A stretch of DNA of 53,196 bases, from assembly GCA_016288315.1 (NCBI GenBank), contig JAEEYU010000021.1, positions 1-53,196 of the forward strand. The letters are read 5' to 3'. The notes under the pieces were generated by a model. It saw only the letters and a list, made by a program, of their open reading frames with translations, did not search any database and was not told where the DNA came from. This document shows, piece by piece, positions 1 to 8,823 of the stretch (its first letter is position 1; each line of letters opens with the position of its first letter). The translations under genes and the position numbers were made by a program. This stretch comes from Clostridiaceae bacterium. GTDB lineage: Bacteria > Bacillota > Clostridia > Oscillospirales > Acutalibacteraceae.

Positions 1-2349
1 GATGCAGAGGGCATCTGCCGCTTTTTTGCATTCATCGACGATTTTGTCAATATGAACGTCGGTGACATCGGGTGAAAGCTCCTTTAAGAGCGACCACTGA
101 CGGTTGATGCAGCGGGCAAACGAGGAACCGTCGCCGTTTTTTATTGCGTTTTCAAGCTCCGGGTTGAGTTTTTTAAGTTCTTCAAATGCGTTGAGCGTGA
201 CGGGGTCGCGGCTGAGATATCTGCCCATAACGCTGTTGACCATAAATCTGCCGAAATGACGCTCGCCCGTTGAAACGAGGCAGAGGCGTTCAGAGAAAAA
301 CGGCATAAACGCTTCGGGAACATCGATATATCTGATTTCGGGAGTCTGCGGGACTCCGGGAGCTGACGTGGTGATTTTTACCGACGGGGTTATTCCGCCC
401 GCCTGATCCTGCCAGCCGCCGCCCGTATTCATAAGCTGTTCGGCGACAAACACCATATTGATTATTTCATCGTCGGAATAGTCCTTTGCGAACATTCTGC
501 CGAGCGCTCTGAAGCAGCCGGTTAAGAGGATGCTGCTTGTGCCGAGACCTGAGCCCTTGGCTATTCCCGTAACGCAGGTTGTCAGACGGAAGCCGTTTTT
601 GATGACGGTGTTTTTTGTGACGCCGATGGTTTTGAGTGCGGCGAGGTGAAGGTTGAAATCGGAGAAGCCGCACCTGACTTCGATTTTGTCAATCTCTTCG
701 GGAAGAAGGGAGATGACCGTATTGTCATTCTGAAACTCAAGGCGTTTTTCTTCAAGCTTCTGCGCGCTGACAGTTATGGGAAGAATACCGTCAACCTTTG
801 CAGCCATATTGATTACCTGACCGCCGTTATCGATGCAGTAAGGCAGGGCGTCAGTCCACGTGCCGGAAAGATTGATGCGCACGGGAAGGGCGACGGAGAT
901 GCTGTCGCACATACATTCAAGTTCTTCGAGAGGCGGTGTTCTGCCGAAATAATCATCAAGCACCTCGGCGCGGATCCTGGTGTATTCTTCGGGATTCCAC
1001 TTTGCGGCGTTACGGAGGTCGCTTATATATTTGCGGTGCTCGGCGTAATAATCATAATCGGCGTTTTCGACGCAGAACTGCATACTGACCTTTTCGCCGT
1101 CGCTGTTTTCAACAAATTTTCTGTAGGAGTCGGAAAAAGACCTGCCCTTATAAAATCTCTTTGTTTTCCAAAGCTCTCTGCCGTTAATTACATCCTTAGG
1201 ATTTTCGCTCACGGGGCACACTACGGCAACATAAGCACCGTCGGTAAGCTTCATACCGCAGACAAGGGTATCGCTGCCTACAGAGAGGTTGTCAAGGGCG
1301 ACATCGCACACAAAGCAGTTTTTGCCTATTGTGCAGTTTTCGCCGATGAGGGCGTTGTCGAGCACGGTGCCCGACGAGCATCTTGATGTGGTGGCAAGAA
1401 TACTGTTTATGCAGTTAAAGCCGCTTCTTGCGCCGTCGGAAAGGGTTTTTATGTTTTTGAGACTTTCTGCGTTTGTGCCGAAATGCAGAAAATCGTTGCC
1501 TGCGATTTCGCAGACGTTCATTGAAAGAGGAGAAAAGTATTTATAAAGCGCTTTTCTGAACTCCCTGTGGGTTTTGGAAATTCCGGGTTCGTTGAGATAC
1601 TTTTCGGAATCAACATTTTCGCACAGGAGAGTAATGATATCGGAATAAAGATTGAGCTCCATACCCGCTCCGCGAAGCTTTGCCGTGAGAGCGGTGTCTT
1701 TGATAAGTCGTTTTGCCGCCGATATGAACTCGGGTGAAAAATATGAAAAGCCGGTATCGACAAGGGCGTAATCGGCGCCGTTTGACCTGCTGACTGCTTC
1801 AAGCTCAGATGCGTTTACTTTGTGGGGGTAGTCTTTTAATCTGCCGTCGGCGGTGCGGATCATTACGCCGTGGCGGGAGCCGGTCTGAAAATCGGAACGG
1901 ACACAGAAACCGACGCTGTTGTTGAATTCGGGAATAAAGCTGCCCGTTTTGACGAGGATATCACTGCAGCTCACCATAAGCCCGGATTTTATATGACCCG
2001 AAAGGCGGTTTGCCTCGCTGACGATGAGTTCAAGCAGAGTGACTGCTTCGTTGCCGCTGCCGATATCTGCAAACGCCTTGCCGCGCACGGCATAGCAGAC
2101 GGAGCGTTTGCTCATACCGCCCGAATTAATGAGCATAACCTTTTTGTCCGGCCGGCAGTAGGTGTCAATGACATTGAGCATTGCGCCGCCCGACCCGAGC
2201 CGGCAGCCCTGTTCGTCGTCGGCAATAACGGTAATCGGCGCAGAGAGCTTTTCTCTCATTTCCGACAGGAGTTTTTCGCACAGGTTTTTCTGCCTGCGCG
2301 AGCCGACGGTGAGTATTATATTGTCCCACTTGCCTTCGTAAACATTCAT
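1..2349 (-). CDS. fkp: Bifunctional L-fucokinase / fucose-1-phosphate guanylyltransferase (FKP-like), 3' end outside window
   Basis: The frame is open from an ATG at 2349 to the window edge (783 codons, no stop), so the C-terminus is missing; FKP proteins are about 950 aa. The N-terminal half is a nucleotidyltransferase with a glycine-rich GSGGAMLN motif near residue 55 and hexapeptide-like repeats (LIGENCTIGKN) near 360. The C-terminal half is a GHMP sugar kinase: RINLSGTWTD start motif, KGSGLGTSS phosphate loop near residue 595 and TGGGWQDQAGG near 645, all typical of FKP. The family phosphorylates L-fucose and makes GDP-fucose for fucosylated surface glycans; the substrate here is inferred and a heptose or other 6-deoxy sugar is possible. 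It lies 49 bases after the second radical SAM gene and is probably co-transcribed. The ribosome site is weak. Confidence 0.85.
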   Translation of the reverse strand, partial: MNVYEGKWDNIILTVGSRRQKNLCEKLLSEMREKLSAPITVIADDEQGCRLGSGGAMLNVIDTYCRPDKKVMLINSGGMSKRSVCYAVRGKAFADIGSGNEAVTLLELIVSEANRLSGHIKSGLMVSCSDILVKTGSFIPEFNNSVGFCVRSDFQTGSRHGVMIRTADGRLKDYPHKVNASELEAVSRSNGADYALVDTGFSYFSPEFISAAKRLIKDTALTAKLRGAGMELNLYSDIITLLCENVDSEKYLNEPGISKTHREFRKALYKYFSPLSMNVCEIAGNDFLHFGTNAESLKNIKTLSDGARSGFNCINSILATTSRCSSGTVLDNALIGENCTIGKNCFVCDVALDNLSVGSDTLVCGMKLTDGAYVAVVCPVSENPKDVINGRELWKTKRFYKGRSFSDSYRKFVENSDGEKVSMQFCVENADYDYYAEHRKYISDLRNAAKWNPEEYTRIRAEVLDDYFGRTPPLEELECMCDSISVALPVRINLSGTWTDALPYCIDNGGQVINMAAKVDGILPITVSAQKLEEKRLEFQNDNTVISLLPEEIDKIEVRCGFSDFNLHLAALKTIGVTKNTVIKNGFRLTTCVTGIAKGSGLGTSSILLTGCFRALGRMFAKDYSDDEIINMVFVAEQLMNTGGGWQDQAGGITPSVKITTSAPGVPQTPEIRYIDVPEAFMPFFSERLCLVSTGERHFGRFMVNSVMGRYLSRDPVTLNAFEELKKLNPELENAIKNGDGSSFARCINRQWSLLKELSPDVTDVHIDKIVDECKKAADALCI

Positions 2350-2398
2350 CTGTCTGCTGCGTCCGCCGGAGAATGCTCTGCGGACATCCTTGCTTTAT

Positions 2399-4324
2399 TT
2401 ATTCTGCGGTGAAGCAGGTGTTGCCGTATTCAAGCAGATTGAGCTTCTGGCTGCGTCTGCCGAACCAGACTATTTCACGCGCATAGTCGCTTAACACATC
2501 ATATTTCCGCAGAGAAGAGGCATCTACCCTGCAACGCTTTTTGTCGAGTTTTACGGGTGTATTTTCAAGCGCCGCTTTGAAATATGAAGGGAAATCATAA
2601 TCAAAATATGACGGAGTTTTACAGGGCTCGGGTATTCTGACGGTTGCCTTGCAGAAACCGATGACCTGCAGGGTGATGTCGTCCAAATCCGTAAGCCCGG
2701 ATGAGAACTCTTTGATATCTTCAAAGAAGGCATCGTAATGCCTTATGATATTGAGAAACGCTCCTTCATCCATAGGCCAGTAAACGCTGCCGAAAACTTC
2801 ATCATAGACATACTGCTCGTTTACGCCTTTGCTGACGAGAGAAATCTTGCGGTAAATGTCGGGAAAGAGGTTCCAGGAGCAGCCGTCTTTTTCTCTGAGC
2901 CAGATTGAGAGGCGGGTGTAGAACTCCGAGTATGAAATATTGTTTTCAAGTCTCAGGCGGATTGCGAGGTTTCTGAGAAGACCCATTGAGTGAAAGCACT
3001 GAACGACTACGGCGAGAAAGCGGCAGTCGGTTCTTTCGCTTTGCGACATACTGAAGGTTGAAACGACGGTTTCGTTATATTCGGTGATGTCGGAGTCTAT
3101 TGACGAGGTGTGCTGCTGAACATAGGGAAGATGGACGGTTTTTATGCCGTATTTTTTTATATAATCCGGGTTTGCAAGGGTTGAATTGGGGAGAACGATG
3201 CAGTCGTAAACCTCGATTACGGAGTGCTGACCGTTCTCAATAATTCTGCCGATGCCTTCGAAAAAGCTCTCTTTTGTTTCGCCGGGAAGGGCGAGAACAA
3301 GCTCCGTGTAGGTGGGGATGTTGTTGTGCCTGTAAACGGTGAGAAGGCGCGAGAAAATCTCACTGCTCATATTTTTTCTGCCTGTTATTGCAAGGGCTTC
3401 TTCGGATGTTGACTGCAGAGACATTGTTGTGCTCTTGCTCAGGCCGTTCTCCGCAAAGCTTTTGGTGAGATAAAAGACATTGTCGCCGTTTAACTTTGCG
3501 TAATTCACTTTTATCTGCTGGGGATAGCCGGTTTTTCTTTTTGCTTCAACGAGCATATCGGCAATTTCTCTGTCGCGTTCAAAAAGACCGAAATTGCCGT
3601 CGGCTCCCCAGACGTAATCAATTTTGTGCTGTGAAAACCACTCAATATCGCCCCTGACGCGCTCCATCGGGAACATACGCACCTTCGATTTCATCGGACC
3701 CCAGTCGCAGAAGGCGCAGTGATAGGGGCAGCCCCTGTTTGTTTCGAGAATGGCGGAAAAGCTGGTGCCCGGATTCTCCGCTATAATATCATCAAAAATT
3801 CCCGTTGTATAAGGCGACGGGTAGTCTGTGCCGTTGATACAGGCAAAGGCGGTGTGAACGGTGTTTTTGCCGATGCGGTATGCGATATTCGGAATAGTGA
3901 CAAGAGAAGCGCCGCGCCCGAGAGAAAGGAGCAGTTTTTCAAACGTCTCCTCCCCTTCGCCGAACATAAGGACATCTATAAAAGGATATTTTTTAAGCAG
4001 CTCTGCATTTTGCGAAACGTTGTGCCCGCCGAAAATGACGGTGCAGGACGGATATTTTTCTTTTAACAGCTCTGCGGTTTTAAGGTTAAACTCGTAATTC
4101 CAGACATAGTTTGAGAACGCCGCGACAGCAGGGTCTTCAAGCTGTGCGACTATATTAAGCGGGCTTTCGCGCCTGCATATTATCTTTTTCAGTTTCCACT
4201 TTGCGGCAATTTCGGGATTGCTCCAGGCAACTGCCGCCAGGGTGCCTACCGCATAGGGCAGATACATCTGATCGGAGCGGCTGCTGAAGGCGTCCGAAAC
4301 CTGAAAAAAATAAACGTTGTTCAT
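2399..4324 (-). CDS. B12-binding-domain radical SAM protein, copy 2
   Basis: A 641-residue protein with an N-terminal cobalamin-binding-like Rossmann region (FGGHNVS near 98-104, FGEGEE near 121-126) followed by a radical SAM domain whose 4Fe-4S motif CPYHCAFC uses Cys199, Cys203 and Cys206. The C-terminus ends in a conserved VWFGRR box. It is a paralogue of the gene just upstream, sharing SNYVWNY, the CxxxCxxC context and the C-terminal box. The start has a TGAGGT site five bases upstream, inside the 7-base gap to its partner, so the two are translated from one message. The family includes methyltransferases and other B12-dependent radical enzymes; the substrate cannot be read from the sequence. 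Neighbouring fkp suggests a link to glycan or natural-product modification, which is inference. Confidence 0.85.
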   Translation of the reverse strand: MNNVYFFQVSDAFSSRSDQMYLPYAVGTLAAVAWSNPEIAAKWKLKKIICRRESPLNIVAQLEDPAVAAFSNYVWNYEFNLKTAELLKEKYPSCTVIFGGHNVSQNAELLKKYPFIDVLMFGEGEETFEKLLLSLGRGASLVTIPNIAYRIGKNTVHTAFACINGTDYPSPYTTGIFDDIIAENPGTSFSAILETNRGCPYHCAFCDWGPMKSKVRMFPMERVRGDIEWFSQHKIDYVWGADGNFGLFERDREIADMLVEAKRKTGYPQQIKVNYAKLNGDNVFYLTKSFAENGLSKSTTMSLQSTSEEALAITGRKNMSSEIFSRLLTVYRHNNIPTYTELVLALPGETKESFFEGIGRIIENGQHSVIEVYDCIVLPNSTLANPDYIKKYGIKTVHLPYVQQHTSSIDSDITEYNETVVSTFSMSQSERTDCRFLAVVVQCFHSMGLLRNLAIRLRLENNISYSEFYTRLSIWLREKDGCSWNLFPDIYRKISLVSKGVNEQYVYDEVFGSVYWPMDEGAFLNIIRHYDAFFEDIKEFSSGLTDLDDITLQVIGFCKATVRIPEPCKTPSYFDYDFPSYFKAALENTPVKLDKKRCRVDASSLRKYDVLSDYAREIVWFGRRSQKLNLLEYGNTCFTAE

Positions 4325-4331
4325 TACGACC

Positions 4332-6302
4332 TCAATTAACGGAAATCTGCGAATTTGAAATGAATGCGTTTGTCATTCCGCGCCTTCTGCCGAACCAGAC
4401 GGTTTTCATTGCGCATTCCTGCCAGTCGGAGTAATAAAGCGGAGTGAGCGAAACGGTTGTTTTTTTGTTTTCGGGAATTTCTTTATTTTTAAAGAAGAAG
4501 GAATAAAAATCGTAATCAAAGCTCTCCTGCCTTCTGACCGCTCCGGGCTTTACACAGAACATTGTCTGGAAGCGGATAAGCTGCTCCGACAGGTTTTCAT
4601 CAGCAATGAAGGAAGAGACAAAATCTTTTAATGAAGAGTAAAAGCTTTCGCTGTTTTCGACACAGCGCAGGAAGAATGCCTCTTCGGGGAACCAGGTTAT
4701 TGCGCCGAACCTTCTGTCAACGAAGCTGAGCTCTCCGCCGCCACGGAGATAAGCGGCATAGATGTTTTTCATAATACTGAAATCATTATTTGTGCGCTCA
4801 AGGAAGTCGGTGAGTCTGCGGTAGAAACCGGCGTAATCAACGCCTTGCGTGCGGTGGAGGAACATCGCCGCATATTTTGCAAGACCCATATGGTGGCAGG
4901 TCTGAACCGTCATTGAGAAGAGGTTTGCCTTTAACATATCTTCAACGGGCATTGTTGAGGTTGAAACGACAATCTCGCTGAAGCCGTAGCTCTTTTTTGA
5001 CTCCTCTTCGCTTACGTGGTGAAGGGTTGACGGCACTCTGACTGTTCTTATTTTATACTTTTCGCGGACTTCATCGTTTGCGAGCATTGAGTTTGAAAGA
5101 ATCTCGCACCTGAAAATATCTATATAACTGTGCTGACCGAGGGTAAGGAGCTTACCGATGCCCGATGTGAAGCTTTCGTATGTTTCTTCGGGCAGACCGA
5201 GAATAATCTCAGAATATGGTCTTATGCCGTTCGCCTCATATTTTTTAAGGGCGGAGACGAAGTTTTCGGGAGTCATATTCTCGCGCCAGATTGCTTTTAA
5301 TGTTGCGGGATTTAAGCTCTGAAATGAAATTGAGGGACCGTTTGACATTTTTGCTTTGAATAAATCGCACGCAATTTTAAGCACTCCCGGCTTGTCTGAC
5401 TTTGCGTAGGTTGCGTCAAAATGCTCGGGGTAGCCCGTTTTTTTGTTTGATTCAATGAGCTTTGCGGTAATCTCTCCGTCGCGCTCAAACATACCGAAAT
5501 TGGCATCTGCCGCAAAGCAGCTGACTATTTTATGTGAAGCGAACCAGTCTATTTCGGCAAACACGCGCTCCAGGGGGAACATCTTTATTCTGTCTTTTGT
5601 TGTGCCCCAGTCGCAGTAGGCGCATCTGAACGGGCAGCCGCGGTTTGTTTCAAAAAGAGCGGAGAACGAAATGTCGGGGTTTTCTTTTATAAGGTCTTCA
5701 AACATACCCGTGATATAAGGCGAGGGATACTCGCACAGAGGGCACGGTTCGCCCGGGGTTTCGCACACTTTGCCCTGCGGGTCTCTGTATGATATGCCGG
5801 AGACCTTTGAAAAATCGCCGCACTGTGACAGTGTTTTAAGGATGTTTGCAAAAACTACCTCGCCCTCGCCGAAAATGAGGAAATCGGCAAAGTCAAGCCC
5901 GTCAAGAGTTGTTTTGCCCCTTGCTATCTGATGCCCGCCGAAGATGATTACACAGCCGGGGTTTTCTTTTTTGAGGGCGCAGGCAAGGTCGCAGTTGTAT
6001 TTATAATTCCAGACATAGTTTGAAAATCCTACAACTGAGGCGCCGCTGAGTTTTGAAACGGCTTTTTCAATATCTTCATAAAAGCAGATAAAACCGCCGA
6101 AGGTGTATGAGCTGGAAATATCTTCATCGGAAAATGCGTATGCCGCAAGGGTGCCTGCCGCATATGGCAGATAGGCGCTCTTTTTTTCATCGCCGTAAAC
6201 ATAGCCGGGCTGAACGAGATAAACAGATTTTTTGCGGGAGGCGCTTGCGGGTTTTTGTTCTGATATGCCGGTTTTGTCAACACAGGTGTTATTCAAGCCC
6301 AT
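4332..6302 (-). CDS. B12-binding-domain radical SAM protein, copy 1
   Basis: A 656-residue radical SAM protein with a B12-binding-like N-terminal region (FGGHQIA near 121-127, FGEGEV near 144-149) and the cluster motif CPFRCAYC (Cys223, Cys227, Cys230). It is paralogous to the next gene downstream. GGGAGG lies only one base from the ATG at 6302; the in-frame TTG at 6296, seven bases from the ribosome site, may be the real start, which would remove two residues. First gene of an operon with the second radical SAM gene and fkp, read from a consensus promoter at 6328-6356. The first 25 residues have no counterpart in the paralogue. Reaction and substrate unknown. Confidence 0.85.
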   Translation of the reverse strand: MGLNNTCVDKTGISEQKPASASRKKSVYLVQPGYVYGDEKKSAYLPYAAGTLAAYAFSDEDISSSYTFGGFICFYEDIEKAVSKLSGASVVGFSNYVWNYKYNCDLACALKKENPGCVIIFGGHQIARGKTTLDGLDFADFLIFGEGEVVFANILKTLSQCGDFSKVSGISYRDPQGKVCETPGEPCPLCEYPSPYITGMFEDLIKENPDISFSALFETNRGCPFRCAYCDWGTTKDRIKMFPLERVFAEIDWFASHKIVSCFAADANFGMFERDGEITAKLIESNKKTGYPEHFDATYAKSDKPGVLKIACDLFKAKMSNGPSISFQSLNPATLKAIWRENMTPENFVSALKKYEANGIRPYSEIILGLPEETYESFTSGIGKLLTLGQHSYIDIFRCEILSNSMLANDEVREKYKIRTVRVPSTLHHVSEEESKKSYGFSEIVVSTSTMPVEDMLKANLFSMTVQTCHHMGLAKYAAMFLHRTQGVDYAGFYRRLTDFLERTNNDFSIMKNIYAAYLRGGGELSFVDRRFGAITWFPEEAFFLRCVENSESFYSSLKDFVSSFIADENLSEQLIRFQTMFCVKPGAVRRQESFDYDFYSFFFKNKEIPENKKTTVSLTPLYYSDWQECAMKTVWFGRRRGMTNAFISNSQISVN

Positions 6303-6327
6303 ACCTCCCTATTATAAATAATATAAA

Positions 6328-6356
6328 ATTATATTATAATTGTATATAAAAGTCAA
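6328..6356 (-). promoter_or_regulatory. Sigma-70-type promoter of the radical SAM/fkp operon
   Basis: On the minus strand TTGACT (6351-6356), a 17-base AT-rich spacer and a perfect TATAAT (6328-6333), 26 bases before the ATG. The -35 box directly abuts the terminator hairpin of the upstream gene. Confidence 0.8.
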
Positions 6357-6389
6357 GGCGGCGCAACGGTCACAAGCCGTAACGCCGCC
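6357..6389 (-). terminator. Terminator of the membrane-protein pair
   Basis: A 13-base inverted repeat (6357-6369 with 6377-6389, 11 pairs, GGCGGCG ends) with a 7-base loop follows the stop at 6405 and runs into TTGACTTTT on the minus strand. The U-tract is imperfect because it doubles as the -35 region of the next operon. Confidence 0.6.
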
Positions 6390-6404
6390 CCGATGAAAAC
6401 GGGT

Positions 6405-7460
6405 TTAAACAAGAAAATCGGTTATCTGATAAAAGAGAGTGTTGCTGCCGCAAAACGGGATAAAGAACGCCGCCGTATATATTACAGCCGCCGCAAAAGC
6501 AACGGGGTGAGCGGTTATTCCGCCTTTGAGCGTTTCAAACGTCTGAGTGAAAACGGTGTTCTTTTTGTTAAGAGTTGAGAGGAGCAGAACAGCCGGTGCA
6601 AAAATCAGAAACGACAGATTCTGCCGGGAACCGAGAACGACATAACCTGCAACACTGCACACAAAAACCGCACACAAGGCGGAGGTCAGCAGTTTTGTTT
6701 TAAAGGGTAAATCTTTGTTTTTGTTTTTTGTTTTGCCTGTTCTGAGAGAATAAATATAATAAATGCAGGCGGCAGTCAGCGGGATAACGGCGAGGAGAGC
6801 CACTTTCAGTTCAACAAAAGAACGTTGGTTAGCAAAAAGGTTTTTTATCTGTTCGACGCCTACTCTTTCGTAGGGAATAATGTTATAAATACGGGTGAAC
6901 TCGAAGCCCTTTCTGATAAAGCACCCTGCGATGAAGGAAGCTGCGGCGCAAATAACGCCTGCAAAAACGGGCGCCGTGACATCCTTTGCATTTTTAATGA
7001 TTTCATTTTCGCCGAATGCTCCGGAAATCAGGGCGCAGCACAAAATGACTGCCGCATAAGACGGCGCTGCGACAGGATTGACCGCAACTGCCGCCGAAAT
7101 ATAAAGGACAGTTGACAATATAAGCGCTTTTTTGCTTTTTACGGCAGTCAGACTGTTCACCGCAAAAAGAACGATGATTAAAGATACTGCCGCCCAGACA
7201 TCAAAAACATTTAAAAGCAGGAGCGGATCGGCAATAAAAACAACCGATGCCGGTATATTATTGAAGCGCGACGTTTTTTTGTAACAAGTGAATAGCAGCA
7301 CGGCAAGAGCCGCCGCGGAGACAGCAAGAAAGATTACCGTGCGCGCAAAAAACTCCGTGCTTTCTGAAATGCGGACAACCATAATATATTTAAGCAGGAG
7401 CAGAACTGCAGCCGCGCAGAGGAGTCTGATATTCTTTTTTTGTGCGGATTGGTTATTCAT
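6405..7460 (-). CDS. Polytopic membrane protein of unknown function (351 aa)
   Basis: Not recognised. The protein is dominated by hydrophobic stretches (at least eight likely membrane segments) separated by short Lys/Arg-rich loops such as KTKNKNKDLPFKTK. No catalytic motif was seen. It begins 18 bases after the stop of another large membrane protein and is probably co-transcribed with it. The size, layout and neighbouring fkp resemble the integral membrane glycosyltransferase or polysaccharide-processing class, but no diagnostic residue supports that. The start ATG has only a weak ribosome site, consistent with coupling to the upstream gene. Confidence 0.7.
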   Translation of the reverse strand: MNNQSAQKKNIRLLCAAAVLLLLKYIMVVRISESTEFFARTVIFLAVSAAALAVLLFTCYKKTSRFNNIPASVVFIADPLLLLNVFDVWAAVSLIIVLFAVNSLTAVKSKKALILSTVLYISAAVAVNPVAAPSYAAVILCCALISGAFGENEIIKNAKDVTAPVFAGVICAAASFIAGCFIRKGFEFTRIYNIIPYERVGVEQIKNLFANQRSFVELKVALLAVIPLTAACIYYIYSLRTGKTKNKNKDLPFKTKLLTSALCAVFVCSVAGYVVLGSRQNLSFLIFAPAVLLLSTLNKKNTVFTQTFETLKGGITAHPVAFAAAVIYTAAFFIPFCGSNTLFYQITDFLV

Positions 7461-7478
7461 AGTTTAACACCGTGAAAA

Positions 7479-8696
7479 TCAAAAAATATACATTGCAAAA
7501 TATGCGGCGCAGATTGCGGAAAGGACACTGTGCCGTTTAACAAAACCGGCTGACTTTTTAAGTGATGATATCACTGCGGGGTTTTTGTGAACGATGTAAT
7601 AAACAAGCAGGCACATCTGCACGAGCAGAGAGTTGCCGGTGTATCTTGACGCTTCCCACGTAAAAACGGTGAGAGGGATTGTGACAAGCGGGAATATCAT
7701 ACATAAAACGAAAATGAATTTCTGAAATCTGTTGCTCTCCGCTCTGATTGCATTGAGCCAGAAAACGGAAAAGCAGGTAAAGCATGGAACGCCGAGGAAG
7801 AGCAGGTGGAAAAGGCAAGGCTTCCAGTTGCCGCGGGCTATCCCGTATTCGTTTATCGCTTTGACAAAATATGTGGAGAAGGGCTCAAAATAGTCGTTGA
7901 CGCAGGAATAGATGATTCTCTGCCTGTCGGAGGGCGAAAGCTCTCCCGTGTATCTTGAAAAGAAATAATCGACCATTTCCGCTGCGCTGTCAAACTGAAT
8001 ATTCTTCTGCACGGCAAGTGATATAAGGGCTGTTGCTATCATACCGGAATATGCAAAGAAGCAGATTGCAAGCTTGTATTTTGAATACCTGCTGTCGTAA
8101 AAATTCTGCAGAAGAACAAGCGAAACGAGGAACATTGATGTAAAAAGAAAGACGGAATTAATAAGGGTGGCAAGCACGCACAGGGCGGGGACGAGAATTA
8201 CGGTTGCCTTTTTCTCACTGAGAAGAACGCAGAGAAGAGCGATTGCCCAGAGGAGCTTGTCAAATTTCTGGTCAACAAGGAATATGCGGAACGAAACGGG
8301 AAGAACACACAGAAGAATTATGAAGAACAGGACAACGCTGCGTGTTCCGGGCTCGTTTTTTGTTTTTTTGAGGGCGAGACCTATGCAGATTGAGCTGACA
8401 AGCACGAGGACTGCCGAAAGGAAGGCAGAAATCTGAACGGTCAGCTCCGGGGAAACCGTGTCGAAAAACCGGCTTATAACCTCGCCGGTAATGCCGCCCC
8501 TTGTGATAAGGCCTCTGTCGAATGTATAGAGATAATAGAGAATATAGTAGCCCGACGCTTTTTCGACCTTTCCGCCGAGCACGAGGGCGATAAGCCACAG
8601 CGAAAGAACCGTAAAAGGCGCAATAAAGCAAAAAGCGTCGGTTGAAGCGAGTTTTTTGAGTTTTGAAAAAAGCGTGTTTATCTTTTCGCTGTTCAA
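7479..8696 (-). CDS. Polytopic membrane protein of unknown function (405 aa)
   Basis: Not recognised. About nine or more hydrophobic segments; a loop after the first segment carries YTFDRGLITRGGITGE, a type of segment I associate with uncharacterised surface-polysaccharide membrane proteins. The start is TTG at 8696, with GGAAGGGGGA six bases upstream; the nearby ATG (8702) is followed at once by a stop. It is the first gene of a two-gene operon with a promoter at 8731-8759. A role in moving or assembling a surface glycan is only a guess. Confidence 0.7.
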   Translation of the reverse strand: MNSEKINTLFSKLKKLASTDAFCFIAPFTVLSLWLIALVLGGKVEKASGYYILYYLYTFDRGLITRGGITGEVISRFFDTVSPELTVQISAFLSAVLVLVSSICIGLALKKTKNEPGTRSVVLFFIILLCVLPVSFRIFLVDQKFDKLLWAIALLCVLLSEKKATVILVPALCVLATLINSVFLFTSMFLVSLVLLQNFYDSRYSKYKLAICFFAYSGMIATALISLAVQKNIQFDSAAEMVDYFFSRYTGELSPSDRQRIIYSCVNDYFEPFSTYFVKAINEYGIARGNWKPCLFHLLFLGVPCFTCFSVFWLNAIRAESNRFQKFIFVLCMIFPLVTIPLTVFTWEASRYTGNSLLVQMCLLVYYIVHKNPAVISSLKKSAGFVKRHSVLSAICAAYFAMYIF

Positions 8697-8730
8697 GGCA
8701 TATCCCCCTTCCGTTATATTTCAGATAAAA

Positions 8731-8759
8731 AGTATATCATAATGTCGGTGCGTTTTCAA
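8731..8759 (-). promoter_or_regulatory. Promoter of the membrane-protein pair
   Basis: Minus strand TTGAAA (8754-8759), 17 bases, TATACT (8731-8736), preceded by TGA (extended -10). Confidence 0.7.
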
Positions 8760-8781
8760 CATTTCGGATTTATAAAGATAA

Positions 8782-8801
8782 AAGGCCGCCTCAGCGACCT
8801 T
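8782..8801 (-). terminator. Terminator of the P-type ATPase gene
   Basis: An 8-base stem (8782-8789 with 8794-8801, one G-U pair) and a 4-base loop just after the ATPase stop, followed by TTTATC on the minus strand. Confidence 0.7.
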
Positions 8802-8823
8802 TTATGATTATTATTACGATTTT

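Noticed and set aside
646-1386. A 246-codon plus-strand frame, and another at 1870-2412
   Set aside because: Both lie exactly opposite the fkp coding frame, have no ribosome site and low-complexity translated sequence; fkp has clear family motifs.
6303-6404. Possible cobalamin riboswitch before the B12-radical SAM genes
   Set aside because: The leader between promoter and start is only about 20 bases, with no B12-box or aptamer-like structure.
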